Assembly (NCBI GenBank): GCA_044220975.1
Contig: JBGAPZ010000001.1
Location: 62,001 to 126,000 of the forward strand
From: SZUA-430 sp044220975
GTDB lineage: Bacteria; Pseudomonadota; Alphaproteobacteria; Micropepsales; Micropepsaceae
DNA length: 64,000 nt
Reading direction: 5' to 3'
Shown: positions 1-8,608 of the stretch, in pieces
Layout: each line of letters opens with the position of its first letter
Position numbering within the stretch: position 1 is the stretch's first letter
Position numbers and translations under genes: made by a program
Notes under the pieces: generated by a model
The model's database searches: none
Told to the model about the DNA's origin: nothing
What the model saw: only the letters and a program-made list of their open reading frames with translations

Positions 1-1007
1 AATTCGATCCGTTGAAGGGAACGAAGTCGGCGAGCGGCATCATCGGCACGTTCTTGGGTCCCCATTCGCCGGGCACTGCTTATGTGCTGCTACATCACTA
101 CATGGGCGAAATCGACGGCGCCTTCCGCGCCTGGGGTTTCGCGAAGAACGGCACGGGCGGCGTCACCGCCGCGATCGCAGCATCTGCGCGCGCGCTGGGT
201 GCCGAAATCCGCACGGGCGCCGCTGTCCGTCAAGTCATCGTCAAAGGCGGCAGAGCGGCCGGCGTGGCGTTGGACAACGGCGACGAATTCAGCGCCAAGG
301 TCGTCATGTCGGCGGCTGACCCAAAGCGCAGCTTCTTGCAATTCGTCGAGGCAAAACACTTCCCCGACGAGTTCACCCAACAAATCAAGAATTTCCGTGT
401 GCGCGGTTCGTCCGGCAAGGTCAACATCGCGCTCAGCGAGCTACCACAATTCACATGCCTGCCCGGCGAAAGCCCGTTGCATCGCGGCGCGATCTCGATC
501 AGCCCTTCGATCGACTACATCGAACGCGCCTACGACGAAGCAAAGTACGGCCAGTTTTCGAAGCAACCCTATATCGACATGATCATCCCCTCGATGATCG
601 ACCGCGATATGGCGCCGCCCGGACATCACGTGATGTCGTGCTTCGTGCAATACGCGCCCTACGACATCGAAGGCGGATGGGACGACGCAAAGCGCGATGC
701 ATTCGGCGAGACGGTCATCTCCACGATCGAGCGTTACGCGCCGAACATCCGCCGCGCGATCGTCGGCAAACAAGTCATCACGCCAAAGGACATTGAACGC
801 ATCGCTGGCATCACCGGCGGCAACATCTTCCACGGCGAACTGCTGTTGCATCAACTCTTCTTCATGCGCCCTGCGCCGCAATGGGCCGACTTCCGCACGC
901 CGTTGCCCGGCTACTATTTCGGTGCCTCCGGCGCGCATCCCGGCGGCGGCGTGATGGGGGCCGCTGGCAAGATGGCGGCACATGAAGTGTTGAAGGACTG
1001 GCGCTGA
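1..1007 (+). CDS. FAD-dependent oxidoreductase, PYROXD2/phytoene-desaturase-like (5' truncated by window)
   Basis: The reading frame is open from the first base, so the true start and the N-terminal FAD-binding Rossmann motif lie outside the window; the 331 residues from the TTG at position 12 are the middle and C-terminal parts. The protein matches the COG1233/PYROXD2 type of flavoprotein: a second-half motif ERAYDEAKYGQ, then a stretch with HVMSCFVQYAPY, and a C-terminal glycine-rich FAD loop (GASGAHPGGGVMGAAG) before the end. The substrate is not predictable; members are annotated as oxidoreductases or carotenoid-type desaturases, but there is no carotenoid pathway gene nearby. Its stop overlaps the start of the next gene (TGATG), and that gene is a clear paralogue, so the two are probably co-translated. 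Confidence 0.85.
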   Translation, partial: FDPLKGTKSASGIIGTFLGPHSPGTAYVLLHHYMGEIDGAFRAWGFAKNGTGGVTAAIAASARALGAEIRTGAAVRQVIVKGGRAAGVALDNGDEFSAKVVMSAADPKRSFLQFVEAKHFPDEFTQQIKNFRVRGSSGKVNIALSELPQFTCLPGESPLHRGAISISPSIDYIERAYDEAKYGQFSKQPYIDMIIPSMIDRDMAPPGHHVMSCFVQYAPYDIEGGWDDAKRDAFGETVISTIERYAPNIRRAIVGKQVITPKDIERIAGITGGNIFHGELLLHQLFFMRPAPQWADFRTPLPGYYFGASGAHPGGGVMGAAGKMAAHEVLKDWR

Positions 1008-2512
1008 TGGCGGACCACGACGTCATCGTCATCGGTGCTGGCTTGAACAGCCTCGTCGCAGCCAACTATCTGGCAAAGGCCGGCAAGCGCGTTCTGGTGC
1101 TTGAGCGGCGCGCCATCGCTGGCGGTCAAGCAGCGACCGAGTCCTTTGGTGACGGCTTCGAAGTCGACGCGCTCCACGCAGGCGGTCAGCTGCGCCCCGA
1201 CATCGTGGACGATCTCGACCTGGCACGGCACGACTTTCCGGCCTCGGCGACCGAGCCGCTGATTTCCAAATTGCCGGACGGTCGCGAACTGCGCCTGACC
1301 GCGGATTCGGATGAACGCACACTCTCATCTATCGCCGCCTTCTCGAAGCGTGACGCCGAGCGTTGGCCCGCGTTCGTCGCCTTCTTAGGCGAAGCGACGG
1401 GCTTCCTGGATGCCGCCTACCGCACGCCGATGCCGCGCCTACCGCATGTCTCGTGGGTTGAGGGGATGCCGCTCGCCAAACTTGCGCTACATCTACGCCG
1501 CCTCGGCCCTCGCAACATGTTTGCCGTGATCCGTGCCTTGCCGATGTCTGCGCTTGAGTTGACAGAGGAGTGGTTCGAATCCGATGTCGTGGGCGCGGCC
1601 GTCGCCTCCGTCGCCATTCACGGTGTCACCCTAGGCCCGATGTCTGCGGGCTCGGGCTACACGCTGATGCACAATTGGCTCAACCGTGGCGGTCCCGGCC
1701 AACGCCGCATCGAAGGCAACATCGGCCGTCTCGCCGCCTCATTGGTTTCAGCGCTCAAAGCACGCAGCGGCACACTGCGTCTATCGGCGGACGTCGCCCG
1801 CATATTGCTCGACGATCAGTCGGCGCGTGGCGTTCGCCTGACCAACGGCGAAGAAATCCGCTCAGCCACTGTGGTCTCAGGCGCCGACCCGCGGCGCACG
1901 ATACTCGACCTCGTCGGCGCGCCTGAACTCCCGCCGGAGTTCGTGTGGCACACACAATCGATCAAAATGCGCGGCTCGGCCGCCAAGGTTCATTTGCTGA
2001 CGGACGGAAGCCACGGACTGCCGGCAGGCACTCTCGCCGTTGCACCGGGCATCCGCTACCTCGAACGCGCCTACGACGCAGCCAAGTACGGCCAGATGTC
2101 CGCGCAGCCTTACCTCGAAATAACGACCGCCGGCCGCGCCGTCTCGATCCATTTCCAGTTCGCGCCGTACGCCTTGCGTGGGCGCGATTGGGGGAAGGAG
2201 CGCGCGGTGCTTGAGCGCTGCGCTATCGACACCGCTTCGAGCGCGTTCCCGCAACTCAAATCGTCGATCCGCGAGATCAGATCGCTGACACCGCTCGATC
2301 TCGAAAGTACCTACGGCCGGACGGAGGGGGATCTCAACCACGGCCAGTTGATCTTGGATCAGATGTTCTTCATGCGCCCGATGCCGGGATGGTCGAACCA
2401 CAAGACGCCGATCGACGGCCTCTACCTTTGCGGCAGTGGTAGTCACGGCGGTGGCGGCATCAGCGGCGCCGCGGGCCGCAACGCAGCGCGAGCTATTCTG
2501 AAAGCGAAGTGA
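1007..2512 (+). CDS. FAD-dependent oxidoreductase, PYROXD2/phytoene-desaturase-like
   Basis: A full-length 501-residue flavoprotein. Residues 5-35 form the Rossmann dinucleotide fold (DVIVIGAGLNSLVAAN) ending in an acidic residue (VLERR) for the FAD ribose. Around residue 350 is ERAYDAAKYGQ, shared with the preceding gene, and the C-terminus carries CGSGSHGGGGISGAAG, the second FAD-contacting loop. Family knowledge supports a redox enzyme acting on an unknown, possibly lipid or isoprenoid, substrate. The ATG overlaps the upstream stop by one base, so the pair forms a translationally coupled tandem, possibly a heterodimer or a duplication with split specificity (inference). The next gene is on the opposite strand and its stop is directly adjacent. 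Confidence 0.88.
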   Translation: MADHDVIVIGAGLNSLVAANYLAKAGKRVLVLERRAIAGGQAATESFGDGFEVDALHAGGQLRPDIVDDLDLARHDFPASATEPLISKLPDGRELRLTADSDERTLSSIAAFSKRDAERWPAFVAFLGEATGFLDAAYRTPMPRLPHVSWVEGMPLAKLALHLRRLGPRNMFAVIRALPMSALELTEEWFESDVVGAAVASVAIHGVTLGPMSAGSGYTLMHNWLNRGGPGQRRIEGNIGRLAASLVSALKARSGTLRLSADVARILLDDQSARGVRLTNGEEIRSATVVSGADPRRTILDLVGAPELPPEFVWHTQSIKMRGSAAKVHLLTDGSHGLPAGTLAVAPGIRYLERAYDAAKYGQMSAQPYLEITTAGRAVSIHFQFAPYALRGRDWGKERAVLERCAIDTASSAFPQLKSSIREIRSLTPLDLESTYGRTEGDLNHGQLILDQMFFMRPMPGWSNHKTPIDGLYLCGSGSHGGGGISGAAGRNAARAILKAK

Positions 2513-3094
2513 CTACCACAGCACTTTGCGCAGGGCGGCCGGATAGAGCTTGTGTTCGGCCTCAAGGATGCGCGCGCTCAATGTTTCCTCTGTGTCGCCT
2601 TCGAGAACCGGAACCTCTGCCTGCGCGATCGTCGGGCCGGCATCGAGTTCGGGCACGACGAAATGCACTGAGCAGCCCGTTACCTTCACGCCAGCCTCCA
2701 GCGCTTGGCGCTGCGGCTTCAACCCGCGAAACGCCGGCAGAAGGGAAGGGTGGATATTGACGATACGGCCCTGCCAATTGCGCACGAAACCCGGCGACAG
2801 AATGCGCATGAACCCGGCCAGGCAAACGAACTCCACATTCGCCCGCGTCAACACGTGGTGCAGTTCGGCGTCATAGGCTTCGCGGTCGCGGTTCTCGCGG
2901 CGAAAGCGGACCTGATCGACAAGCGCGGTCTCGATCCCAAGTTCGCGCGCGATTCCCAGACCGTCGGCTTCCATCCGGCTTGAGACGACCAGCACGATCT
3001 CAGCAGGAAAATCCTCGGCGCGTGCCGCCTCGATCAGCGCCCGCATGTTGCTGCCGCGCCCAGAGATCAAAATGGCGACGCGCTTTCGCGTCAT
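2513..3094 (-). CDS. purN: phosphoribosylglycinamide formyltransferase (GART, purine step 3)
   Basis: Transfers a formyl group from 10-formyltetrahydrofolate to GAR in de novo purine synthesis. The 193 residues carry the N-terminal phosphate-binding loop SGRGSN (11-16), the folate-site/catalytic stretch NIHPSLLPAFRG with Asn113 and His115, and the catalytic Asp151 in ELDAGPT. The length is usual for bacterial PurN. It is the second gene of a purM-purN pair: its ATG overlaps the purM stop by four bases (ATGA), which implies translational coupling. One small oddity: after FRGL the family commonly has histidines, while this protein has KPQ. Confidence 0.97.
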   Translation of the reverse strand: MTRKRVAILISGRGSNMRALIEAARAEDFPAEIVLVVSSRMEADGLGIARELGIETALVDQVRFRRENRDREAYDAELHHVLTRANVEFVCLAGFMRILSPGFVRNWQGRIVNIHPSLLPAFRGLKPQRQALEAGVKVTGCSVHFVVPELDAGPTIAQAEVPVLEGDTEETLSARILEAEHKLYPAALRKVLW

Positions 3095-4152
3095 AAGGCT
3101 AGCCGGCCCTTGTAACGCACAGTTGGCTCACCGTTCCCTTTGATGAGGCGGCCAAGCCGCGACACCGTCTCGCCAGCCTCCGACAGGATGCGCATCGTCG
3201 CATCCGCGTTGGCTTCAGCAACGACGACGATCATCCCGATGCCGCAGTTGAACGTGCGCAGCATCTCGCGCTCGTCCACACCGCCCGTGCGCGCGATCCA
3301 CTGAAACACGGGCAACGGCGTCCAAGAGGCCAGATCGATCTCGATATCAAGATCGTCCGGTACCACGCGCGGCGCATTTTCCGTTAGTCCGCCACCCGTA
3401 ATGTGCGCCAACCCTTTCACGTCGCTGCCACGAATGGCCGCGAGCGCGCTCTTCACATAAATGCGCGTCGGCGCAAGCAAAGCGTGACCGAGACTTTGGC
3501 TCGAAAAAGGGGCGGGCGCCTCATACTTCAGACCTTGATCGGCAACGAGCCGCCGCACCAACGAAAACCCGTTCGAGTGCACGCCCGATGACTGCAGTCC
3601 AAACACAACGTCACCCACAGCCATATCGCGCCGGGGAAGCACCTGATCGCGCTCGACCGCGCCGATCGCAAACCCGGCCAGGTCGTAGTCGCCACGCGCG
3701 TACATGCCGGGCATCTCTGCCGTCTCGCCGCCGACGAGCGCGCATCCGGCCTGGCGACAGCCTTCAGCCACGCCCTTCACGACTTCCGTGCCCATCGCTA
3801 CGTCGAGCTTACCGGTCGCGAAATAATCGAGGAAGAGAAGCGGCTCCGCGCCCTGCACGACAATATCATTCACCGACATCGCAACGAGATCTATCCCGAC
3901 CGTGTCGTGGATGCCGGACTCGATCGCGACTTTGAGCTTCGTGCCCACGCCGTCCGTCCCTGCAACGAGAAGCGGGTCTTTGAACCCTGCTGCCTTCAAA
4001 TCGAACAAGCCACCGAACCCGCCTAGCGCCGCATCCGCTCCAGGCCGCGCGGTCGACTTTGCAAGCGGCTTAATTGCCTCGACCAGCGCATCGCCGGCAT
4101 CGATATCGACACCTGCCTGAGCGTAGGTGAGGCCGTTCTTGGCGTTGGTCAT
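3091..4152 (-). CDS. purM: phosphoribosylformylglycinamidine cyclo-ligase (AIR synthetase)
   Basis: Closes the imidazole ring of AIR from FGAM with ATP (purine step 5). The 353-residue protein has the family hallmarks LVAGTDGVGTKLK (62-74), AMSVNDIVVQGAEPLLFLDY (91-110, Mg-ATP binding) and a glycine-rich GGETAEMPG. I chose the ATG at 4152 because the protein then begins MTNAKNGLTYAQAGVDIDAG, as PurM proteins do; the frame stays open upstream to 4203, but those 17 residues are not family-like. It leads the purMN operon, divergent from metG across a 144-base gap. Confidence 0.97.
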   Translation of the reverse strand: MTNAKNGLTYAQAGVDIDAGDALVEAIKPLAKSTARPGADAALGGFGGLFDLKAAGFKDPLLVAGTDGVGTKLKVAIESGIHDTVGIDLVAMSVNDIVVQGAEPLLFLDYFATGKLDVAMGTEVVKGVAEGCRQAGCALVGGETAEMPGMYARGDYDLAGFAIGAVERDQVLPRRDMAVGDVVFGLQSSGVHSNGFSLVRRLVADQGLKYEAPAPFSSQSLGHALLAPTRIYVKSALAAIRGSDVKGLAHITGGGLTENAPRVVPDDLDIEIDLASWTPLPVFQWIARTGGVDEREMLRTFNCGIGMIVVVAEANADATMRILSEAGETVSRLGRLIKGNGEPTVRYKGRLAL

Positions 4153-4296
4153 TGTGGGCTCCGAATCGCGGGCGTTAAAGCAGATGGGGCAGGGGAAGTC
4201 CAAGGCCGCTCAACGCTTTGCTCACAACTTGGCCCTTCTATATGGTCGCGCTCCTTTTGCGTCGGGTTCATCTATCCGGCGCGCGAACGGTGAGCC

Positions 4297-6060
4297 ATGA
4301 CCCACAAAAGAACACTTGTTACCAGCGCCCTGCCTTACATCAACGGCGTCAAGCATCTGGGGAACTTGACGGGGTCGATGCTGCCCGCCGACGTCTACGC
4401 GCGTTATTGCCGCGCACGTGGCCGCGAGACACTGTTCATCTGCGCAACCGACGAGCATGGGACACCGGCGGAACTTGCTGCCCTCGAGGAGGGGCTGCCC
4501 ATCGCCGAATACTGCGCGAAATGGTGGGCCATCCAAAAGAAACTCTGCGACGGCTTCGGCCTGTCCTTCGACTATTTCGGCCGCTCCTCCAGCCCGCAGA
4601 ATCGCGAACTCACGCAAGCGTTCGCGAAGGTGTTGTGGGAGCGCGGACACATCGAAGAGCGGACAACCCGCCAGGTCTACTCAAAAGCCGACAACCGCTT
4701 CTTGCCCGACCGCTACGTGATCGGCACCTGCCCGCACTGCAATTATGACCGCGCGCGCGGCGATCAATGTGAAAACTGCACACGGGTTCTCGACCCGGCC
4801 GACCTCATCGAACCACGCTCAGCGCTGTCGGGCTCGAAGGACATAGAATTGCGCGACAGCAAGCATTTGTTTTTGAAGCAGGCAGCGTTCTCCGACGATC
4901 TTCGGAAATGGATCGGCACGCGCACCGAATGGCCCAACCTCGTCTCGTCGATCGCCCTGAAATGGCTCGACGAAGGTCTGCAAGATCGCGGCATCACGCG
5001 CGACCTCGCCTGGGGAGTGCCCGTCAACGCGCATGAGTGGGGACCCAACCCAGAGGGCAAACGGCCCGACGTCGAGGGCCTCAAGGGTAAGGTCTTCTAC
5101 GTTTGGTTCGACGCGCCGATCGAATACATCGGGGCCACGAAAGAGTGGGCGGATGCAGCACCCGGTTCGAACGCGCGCGATTGGAGGGCCTGGTGGATTG
5201 GCGACAACGCGCAATCAGACGTCCGCTATGTCCAATTCATGGGCAAAGACAACGTCCCGTTTCACACCGTCGGCTTCCCAGTCACGATCTTAGGGTCAGG
5301 CGAGAAGTGGAAGCTGGTCGACCAGATCAAGGGCTTCAACTGGCTGAACTACTACGGCGGCAAATTCTCAACGAGCCAGAGGCGCGGGGTGTTCATGGAC
5401 GCAGCGCTGGAGATCCTGCCGCCCGACTACTGGCGTTGGTACTTGATCGCAAACGCACCCGAGAGCGCGGATTCCTCATTCACCTGGCAGCATTTCACGG
5501 ACACCGTGAACAAGGACCTCGCGGACGTCCTCGGAAACTTCATGAACCGCACGCTAAAGTTCACCGAAAAGCAGTTCGGTCCGGCGATCCCAGCAGGCGG
5601 GGAGCGCGGCGCGCCGGAAGCCCGGTTGGTCGAACAACTGGAACAGCGCATCGCGGCCTACAATCAGCACCTTGAAGATATGCAGTTCCGCAAGGCGGCG
5701 GCCGAACTGCGCGCGATCTGGGTCTTGGGGAACGAGTACTTGGCCGAAGGCGCGCCTTGGACGTCGATCAAAACGAACAAGGACGCGGCCGCCCAGTGCG
5801 TGCGCACGGCGATCAATTTGATCCGGGTGTTCGCAGCGCTGTCGTCGCCGGTGATCCCGTTCGCAGCCGAGAAGATGGCACTTGCCCTCAACCTGGATCC
5901 GAAAGCCTTGCGCTGGCCCGGATCGATTGCACAAGAGCTCGAAACGCTAAAGCCAGGCCACGCATTCGTACCGCCGGCGACCGGCGACGTGCTGTTCGGA
6001 AAGATCGCACCCGAGCAAGTTACCGCCTGGGAGGAGCGTTTTGGGGCGTCAGGCGCGTAG
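4297..6060 (+). CDS. metG: methionine--tRNA ligase with KFSTS-type signature loop
   Basis: Charges initiator and elongator tRNA-Met. The 587 residues have a HIGH-like motif (HLGN, 20-23), a zinc knuckle with Cys145, Cys148, Cys158 and Cys161, the GKDNVPFHT motif (316-324), and a second class-I signature reading KFSTS (356-360) where the usual bacterial form is KMSKS. A C-terminal anticodon-binding helical domain follows, including a Trp-rich WQHFTDTVNKDLAD stretch. The KFSTS form and the two-pair Cys knuckle resemble MetRS types common in archaea. No C-terminal tRNA-binding (EMAP-like) appendage is seen. It stands alone, divergent from purM, with a weak hairpin after its stop. Confidence 0.96.
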   Translation: MTHKRTLVTSALPYINGVKHLGNLTGSMLPADVYARYCRARGRETLFICATDEHGTPAELAALEEGLPIAEYCAKWWAIQKKLCDGFGLSFDYFGRSSSPQNRELTQAFAKVLWERGHIEERTTRQVYSKADNRFLPDRYVIGTCPHCNYDRARGDQCENCTRVLDPADLIEPRSALSGSKDIELRDSKHLFLKQAAFSDDLRKWIGTRTEWPNLVSSIALKWLDEGLQDRGITRDLAWGVPVNAHEWGPNPEGKRPDVEGLKGKVFYVWFDAPIEYIGATKEWADAAPGSNARDWRAWWIGDNAQSDVRYVQFMGKDNVPFHTVGFPVTILGSGEKWKLVDQIKGFNWLNYYGGKFSTSQRRGVFMDAALEILPPDYWRWYLIANAPESADSSFTWQHFTDTVNKDLADVLGNFMNRTLKFTEKQFGPAIPAGGERGAPEARLVEQLEQRIAAYNQHLEDMQFRKAAAELRAIWVLGNEYLAEGAPWTSIKTNKDAAAQCVRTAINLIRVFAALSSPVIPFAAEKMALALNLDPKALRWPGSIAQELETLKPGHAFVPPATGDVLFGKIAPEQVTAWEERFGASGA

Positions 6061-6069
6061 GGGTTGTGT

Positions 6070-6092
6070 CCCTGAAAAATATTTTTTTCGGG
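6070..6092 (+). terminator. possible weak terminator after metG
   Basis: Ten bases past the metG stop, CCC and GGG arms enclose GAAAAA paired to TTTTTC, with one bulged T and a four-base loop. The U-rich half lies inside the hairpin instead of trailing it, so termination efficiency is doubtful. Confidence 0.3.
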
Positions 6093-6347
6093 CCCGTGTC
6101 GAATGCTGTTCGCCGCTCCGGAGTCATGGCGCTGCACCTGCAATCTGCGATGGGGCGGGCGGGCGCAGCGACTGCAACTTCAACTTCCAATCCACACGCG
6201 CCGTGACCGTCGACGGTTGTGCGACTCCTCAGATTCTCGGGTGTGGACAACTCGTACGTGCGATCATGTCCCTCTACGATGAGTTGTTGATGAGCACGCG
6301 AGTCGCGTAGCCGCTACCCCTTCGGGTTATTGCAACCACTCCGCATT

Positions 6348-6365
6348 TGTTTCATTGTTGAAACA
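6348..6365. promoter_or_regulatory. inverted repeat, possible operator
   Basis: Perfect 7-bp arms TGTTTCA and TGAAACA separated by TTGT, flanked further out by CCG and CGG. It lies 62 bases upstream of the first L,D-transpeptidase. It could bind a dimeric regulator or form an mRNA hairpin; neither is shown by sequence alone. Confidence 0.35.
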
Positions 6366-6427
6366 CGGAAGGGGTCGGCTCTGGTGGGGATCAGAAACCG
6401 ACGCGGGGAAGTCGAGTTGGGGGCTTC

Positions 6428-7474
6428 ATGCCGCGTATTAAAGCGCTGTCCGCGCTTGCCTTTTTTGCACTTCTGATCTCCGCCGGGAGTGTCGGCAGCC
6501 AAGATCCATTCCGTGCGCGTTCCGATGCGGAATCCGCGGAGTCTGCGCTGCCGATTGCACCTTCTGAAGAGGGCAGTTCCTACAACTCTTACCAGGCAAT
6601 TGATCCACCGGCGGTGCACGCACCGACGGAGATCACGCCCCTCACAGACTCAGCGGTGGTTGCGCCGCAGCCGGCCCAGCCTGCGCCAGTAGTTGTGCAA
6701 CCTGAAGAGCCCGTTGCCGCTGTCGAAAGCGCGCCAAACGTGCAGCTCACGTCCGTGACGACGCAGATGGCGCCGACGCCCGCAATCACAAGCACGGACG
6801 AAGAGGTGCCGCTGATCAGCGCGGCTGAACGCCGCCTGTTCGAAACTGTGCCGCAAGAGATCGAAGGCTACTTCGATCTCTTTATGTATGTGAGCAAATC
6901 GAACCGCGGTCCGCTGGCGCAACGCATGTTCGTGTTCCAACGCGACACCGACGGCAAGGTAATCCCATACGCGGAATGGCGAGTCTCGACCGGCCGTGAA
7001 AAGCTTGAGATCCACCACGAGAAGCGTATCCGCACGACGACCCCGGAGGGCATCTTTATGCTCGACCCGTCACGCATGTATCAGCGCTATCGTTCGCGTA
7101 CGTTCGACGGCGCCCCGATGCCCTATGCGATGTTCTACGACCTGCAGAACAACGGGAACATGTCCGGCCTGGCAATTCATGCGGTTACGGGTGCAAGCAA
7201 AATCAATCGCCTGGGCCGCCGCGACTCCGCGGGCTGTGTCCGCCTTTCGCCGGCAAACGCGAAGGAGCTGTTCTTCAAAATTAAGAACACGATGAAGGGG
7301 CGAGTTCCGTCCCTCGCCATCAACGAAGCGGGCTCGACAGATCGGTGGGGCAGGATGGAAAAGGCGGTCGACGGCAGCCTTGTCCTGCAAGATGGCTACC
7401 GGGCCGTCCTCCTGGTCGAGAACTATGACGGTCGCGACGAGGTTGTGGGACCCGTGGTCGCTTACACCAACTAG
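6428..7474 (+). CDS. L,D-transpeptidase (YkuD) family protein with SAGC instead of SHGC
   Basis: A predicted exported 348-residue protein. Residues 1-24 are a hydrophobic signal segment, 60-125 a Pro/Ala/Val-rich linker suited to spanning the periplasm, and 145-345 a YkuD catalytic domain. The catalytic His is at 251 (GLAIHAV) and the nucleophile Cys at 270. The family motif [S/T]HGC reads S267-A-G-C270, so the second conserved His is Ala. The next gene is a paralogue with the full motif (matching blocks YFDL..YVSK, QRMFV, STG, GLAIH). YkuD enzymes form 3-3 peptidoglycan crosslinks or attach proteins to the wall. The change may alter or weaken catalysis. The start ATG has a G-rich but weak ribosome site. 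Confidence 0.88.
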   Translation: MPRIKALSALAFFALLISAGSVGSQDPFRARSDAESAESALPIAPSEEGSSYNSYQAIDPPAVHAPTEITPLTDSAVVAPQPAQPAPVVVQPEEPVAAVESAPNVQLTSVTTQMAPTPAITSTDEEVPLISAAERRLFETVPQEIEGYFDLFMYVSKSNRGPLAQRMFVFQRDTDGKVIPYAEWRVSTGREKLEIHHEKRIRTTTPEGIFMLDPSRMYQRYRSRTFDGAPMPYAMFYDLQNNGNMSGLAIHAVTGASKINRLGRRDSAGCVRLSPANAKELFFKIKNTMKGRVPSLAINEAGSTDRWGRMEKAVDGSLVLQDGYRAVLLVENYDGRDEVVGPVVAYTN

Positions 7475-7603
7475 ACGACTCGCCGTATGGTTACCGTTGC
7501 AAAAAGGCAGCAACTACAGAGAGTTGAGGCACTTAGTTACAACTTACATTGAGTGGCAGAAGGCAGACCCCGTAATCTGCCCGTCTGGGAATGGGGAAGG
7601 TGA

Positions 7604-8608
7604 ATGGTATCCTGGCTCACACGTTTGAGCGCGGCATTCGTTGTGGCTGGAGCGGCCACCGGCGGCTACATCCTTTTCCAAAACCCCTCTGCGGGCGGAA
7701 AATATCGCCCGGAGCTTGATCGCTTGACCGGTCAGGTCCGCACGGCGTGGAATTCCCTGACCAATTCGGAACGACCGCAGCAGCCGCCAAGTGCGCGCGA
7801 ACAAGCGAGACTGCCCTTTCTCGTGATCGAGCCAAGAGACTTCGCGGCCCCGATCGTCGGCCTTCCCAAAATTCCGGCTCAGTCGGCCCAGGCGCCATCG
7901 ACTGCGGGGCTGCAATTCGCGGAAGTCCAAACAACTGGCCTGCCGGTTGATCTTGAGCCTGTCGAAGCGCGCCTGCGTGCGAAAGTACCTGCCGAGGTAT
8001 TCTCGTATTTCGATCTCTATCTCTACGTCAGCAAGGCGACGACGGACAAAGGCCCGTGGGCGCAACGCATGTTCGTCTTGGCGAAGCAGCCGGACCAACA
8101 GTTCAAACTGCTGCACATGTGGCTCGTTTCGACGGGCAAGGAAGAGCCGTTGGTGGCGCCGTCGGGCCGTGAACTCAACACCCACACGCCGGATGGCATG
8201 TTCAAACTTGATCGCGGCCGTTTCTACAAAGACTACACGTCGCGCCAATGGCAATCGCCGATGCCGAACGCGATGTTCTTCGACTGGCAAACCGAGGGCC
8301 GTCCATCTGGCCTCGCCATCCACGGCAGCGACGCGAACGGTGAGAAGGCGCTGGGCAGCCGCGCCTCGCATGGCTGTATCCGCCTGTCGGCGGAAAATGC
8401 GCGCACCCTGTTCGAGCTGATTCAGGCCAATTACAAAGGCCGCGTGCCGGTTTTCGCGACGGACCAAAACTCCGGTACCATGAGCACCAGCGGCAAACTC
8501 GTGCGCGACGCGCAGGGCCGCGTCGCAATGCGCCACGGCTACAAAGTGCTCGTCTACATCGAAGATTTCGGCGGACCGTCCCTCGATACGGTGGCGGCTC
8601 TCTACTGA
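7604..8608 (+). CDS. L,D-transpeptidase (YkuD) family protein
   Basis: A 334-residue paralogue of the preceding gene. Residues 4-25 form one hydrophobic segment (signal anchor or signal peptide), followed by a roughly 100-residue low-complexity linker and a YkuD domain at 130-325. The catalytic motif is complete: His240 in GLAIHGS and S255-H-G-C258-IRL. It is expected to crosslink or modify peptidoglycan stems in the periplasm. The ATG has a good GGAAGG ribosome site five bases ahead. It lies 129 bases after its paralogue, so it may have its own promoter. Its stop overlaps the convergent rlmB stop region by seven bases. Confidence 0.93.
   Translation: MVSWLTRLSAAFVVAGAATGGYILFQNPSAGGKYRPELDRLTGQVRTAWNSLTNSERPQQPPSAREQARLPFLVIEPRDFAAPIVGLPKIPAQSAQAPSTAGLQFAEVQTTGLPVDLEPVEARLRAKVPAEVFSYFDLYLYVSKATTDKGPWAQRMFVLAKQPDQQFKLLHMWLVSTGKEEPLVAPSGRELNTHTPDGMFKLDRGRFYKDYTSRQWQSPMPNAMFFDWQTEGRPSGLAIHGSDANGEKALGSRASHGCIRLSAENARTLFELIQANYKGRVPVFATDQNSGTMSTSGKLVRDAQGRVAMRHGYKVLVYIEDFGGPSLDTVAALY

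Larger units (their letters stand above)
6061..6427. other. gene-free interval between metG and the L,D-transpeptidase pair
   Basis: This 367-base stretch has no credible coding frame. It holds a weak A/T-rich hairpin right after metG (6070-6092), a 12-base perfect palindrome ACCGTCGACGGT near 6203, and a 7-bp inverted repeat TGTTTCA/TGAAACA with a four-base loop at 6348-6365. The last lies about 60 bases before the next start codon and may be an operator or the promoter region of the transpeptidase genes. I could not define convincing -35 and -10 boxes. Confidence 0.5.
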
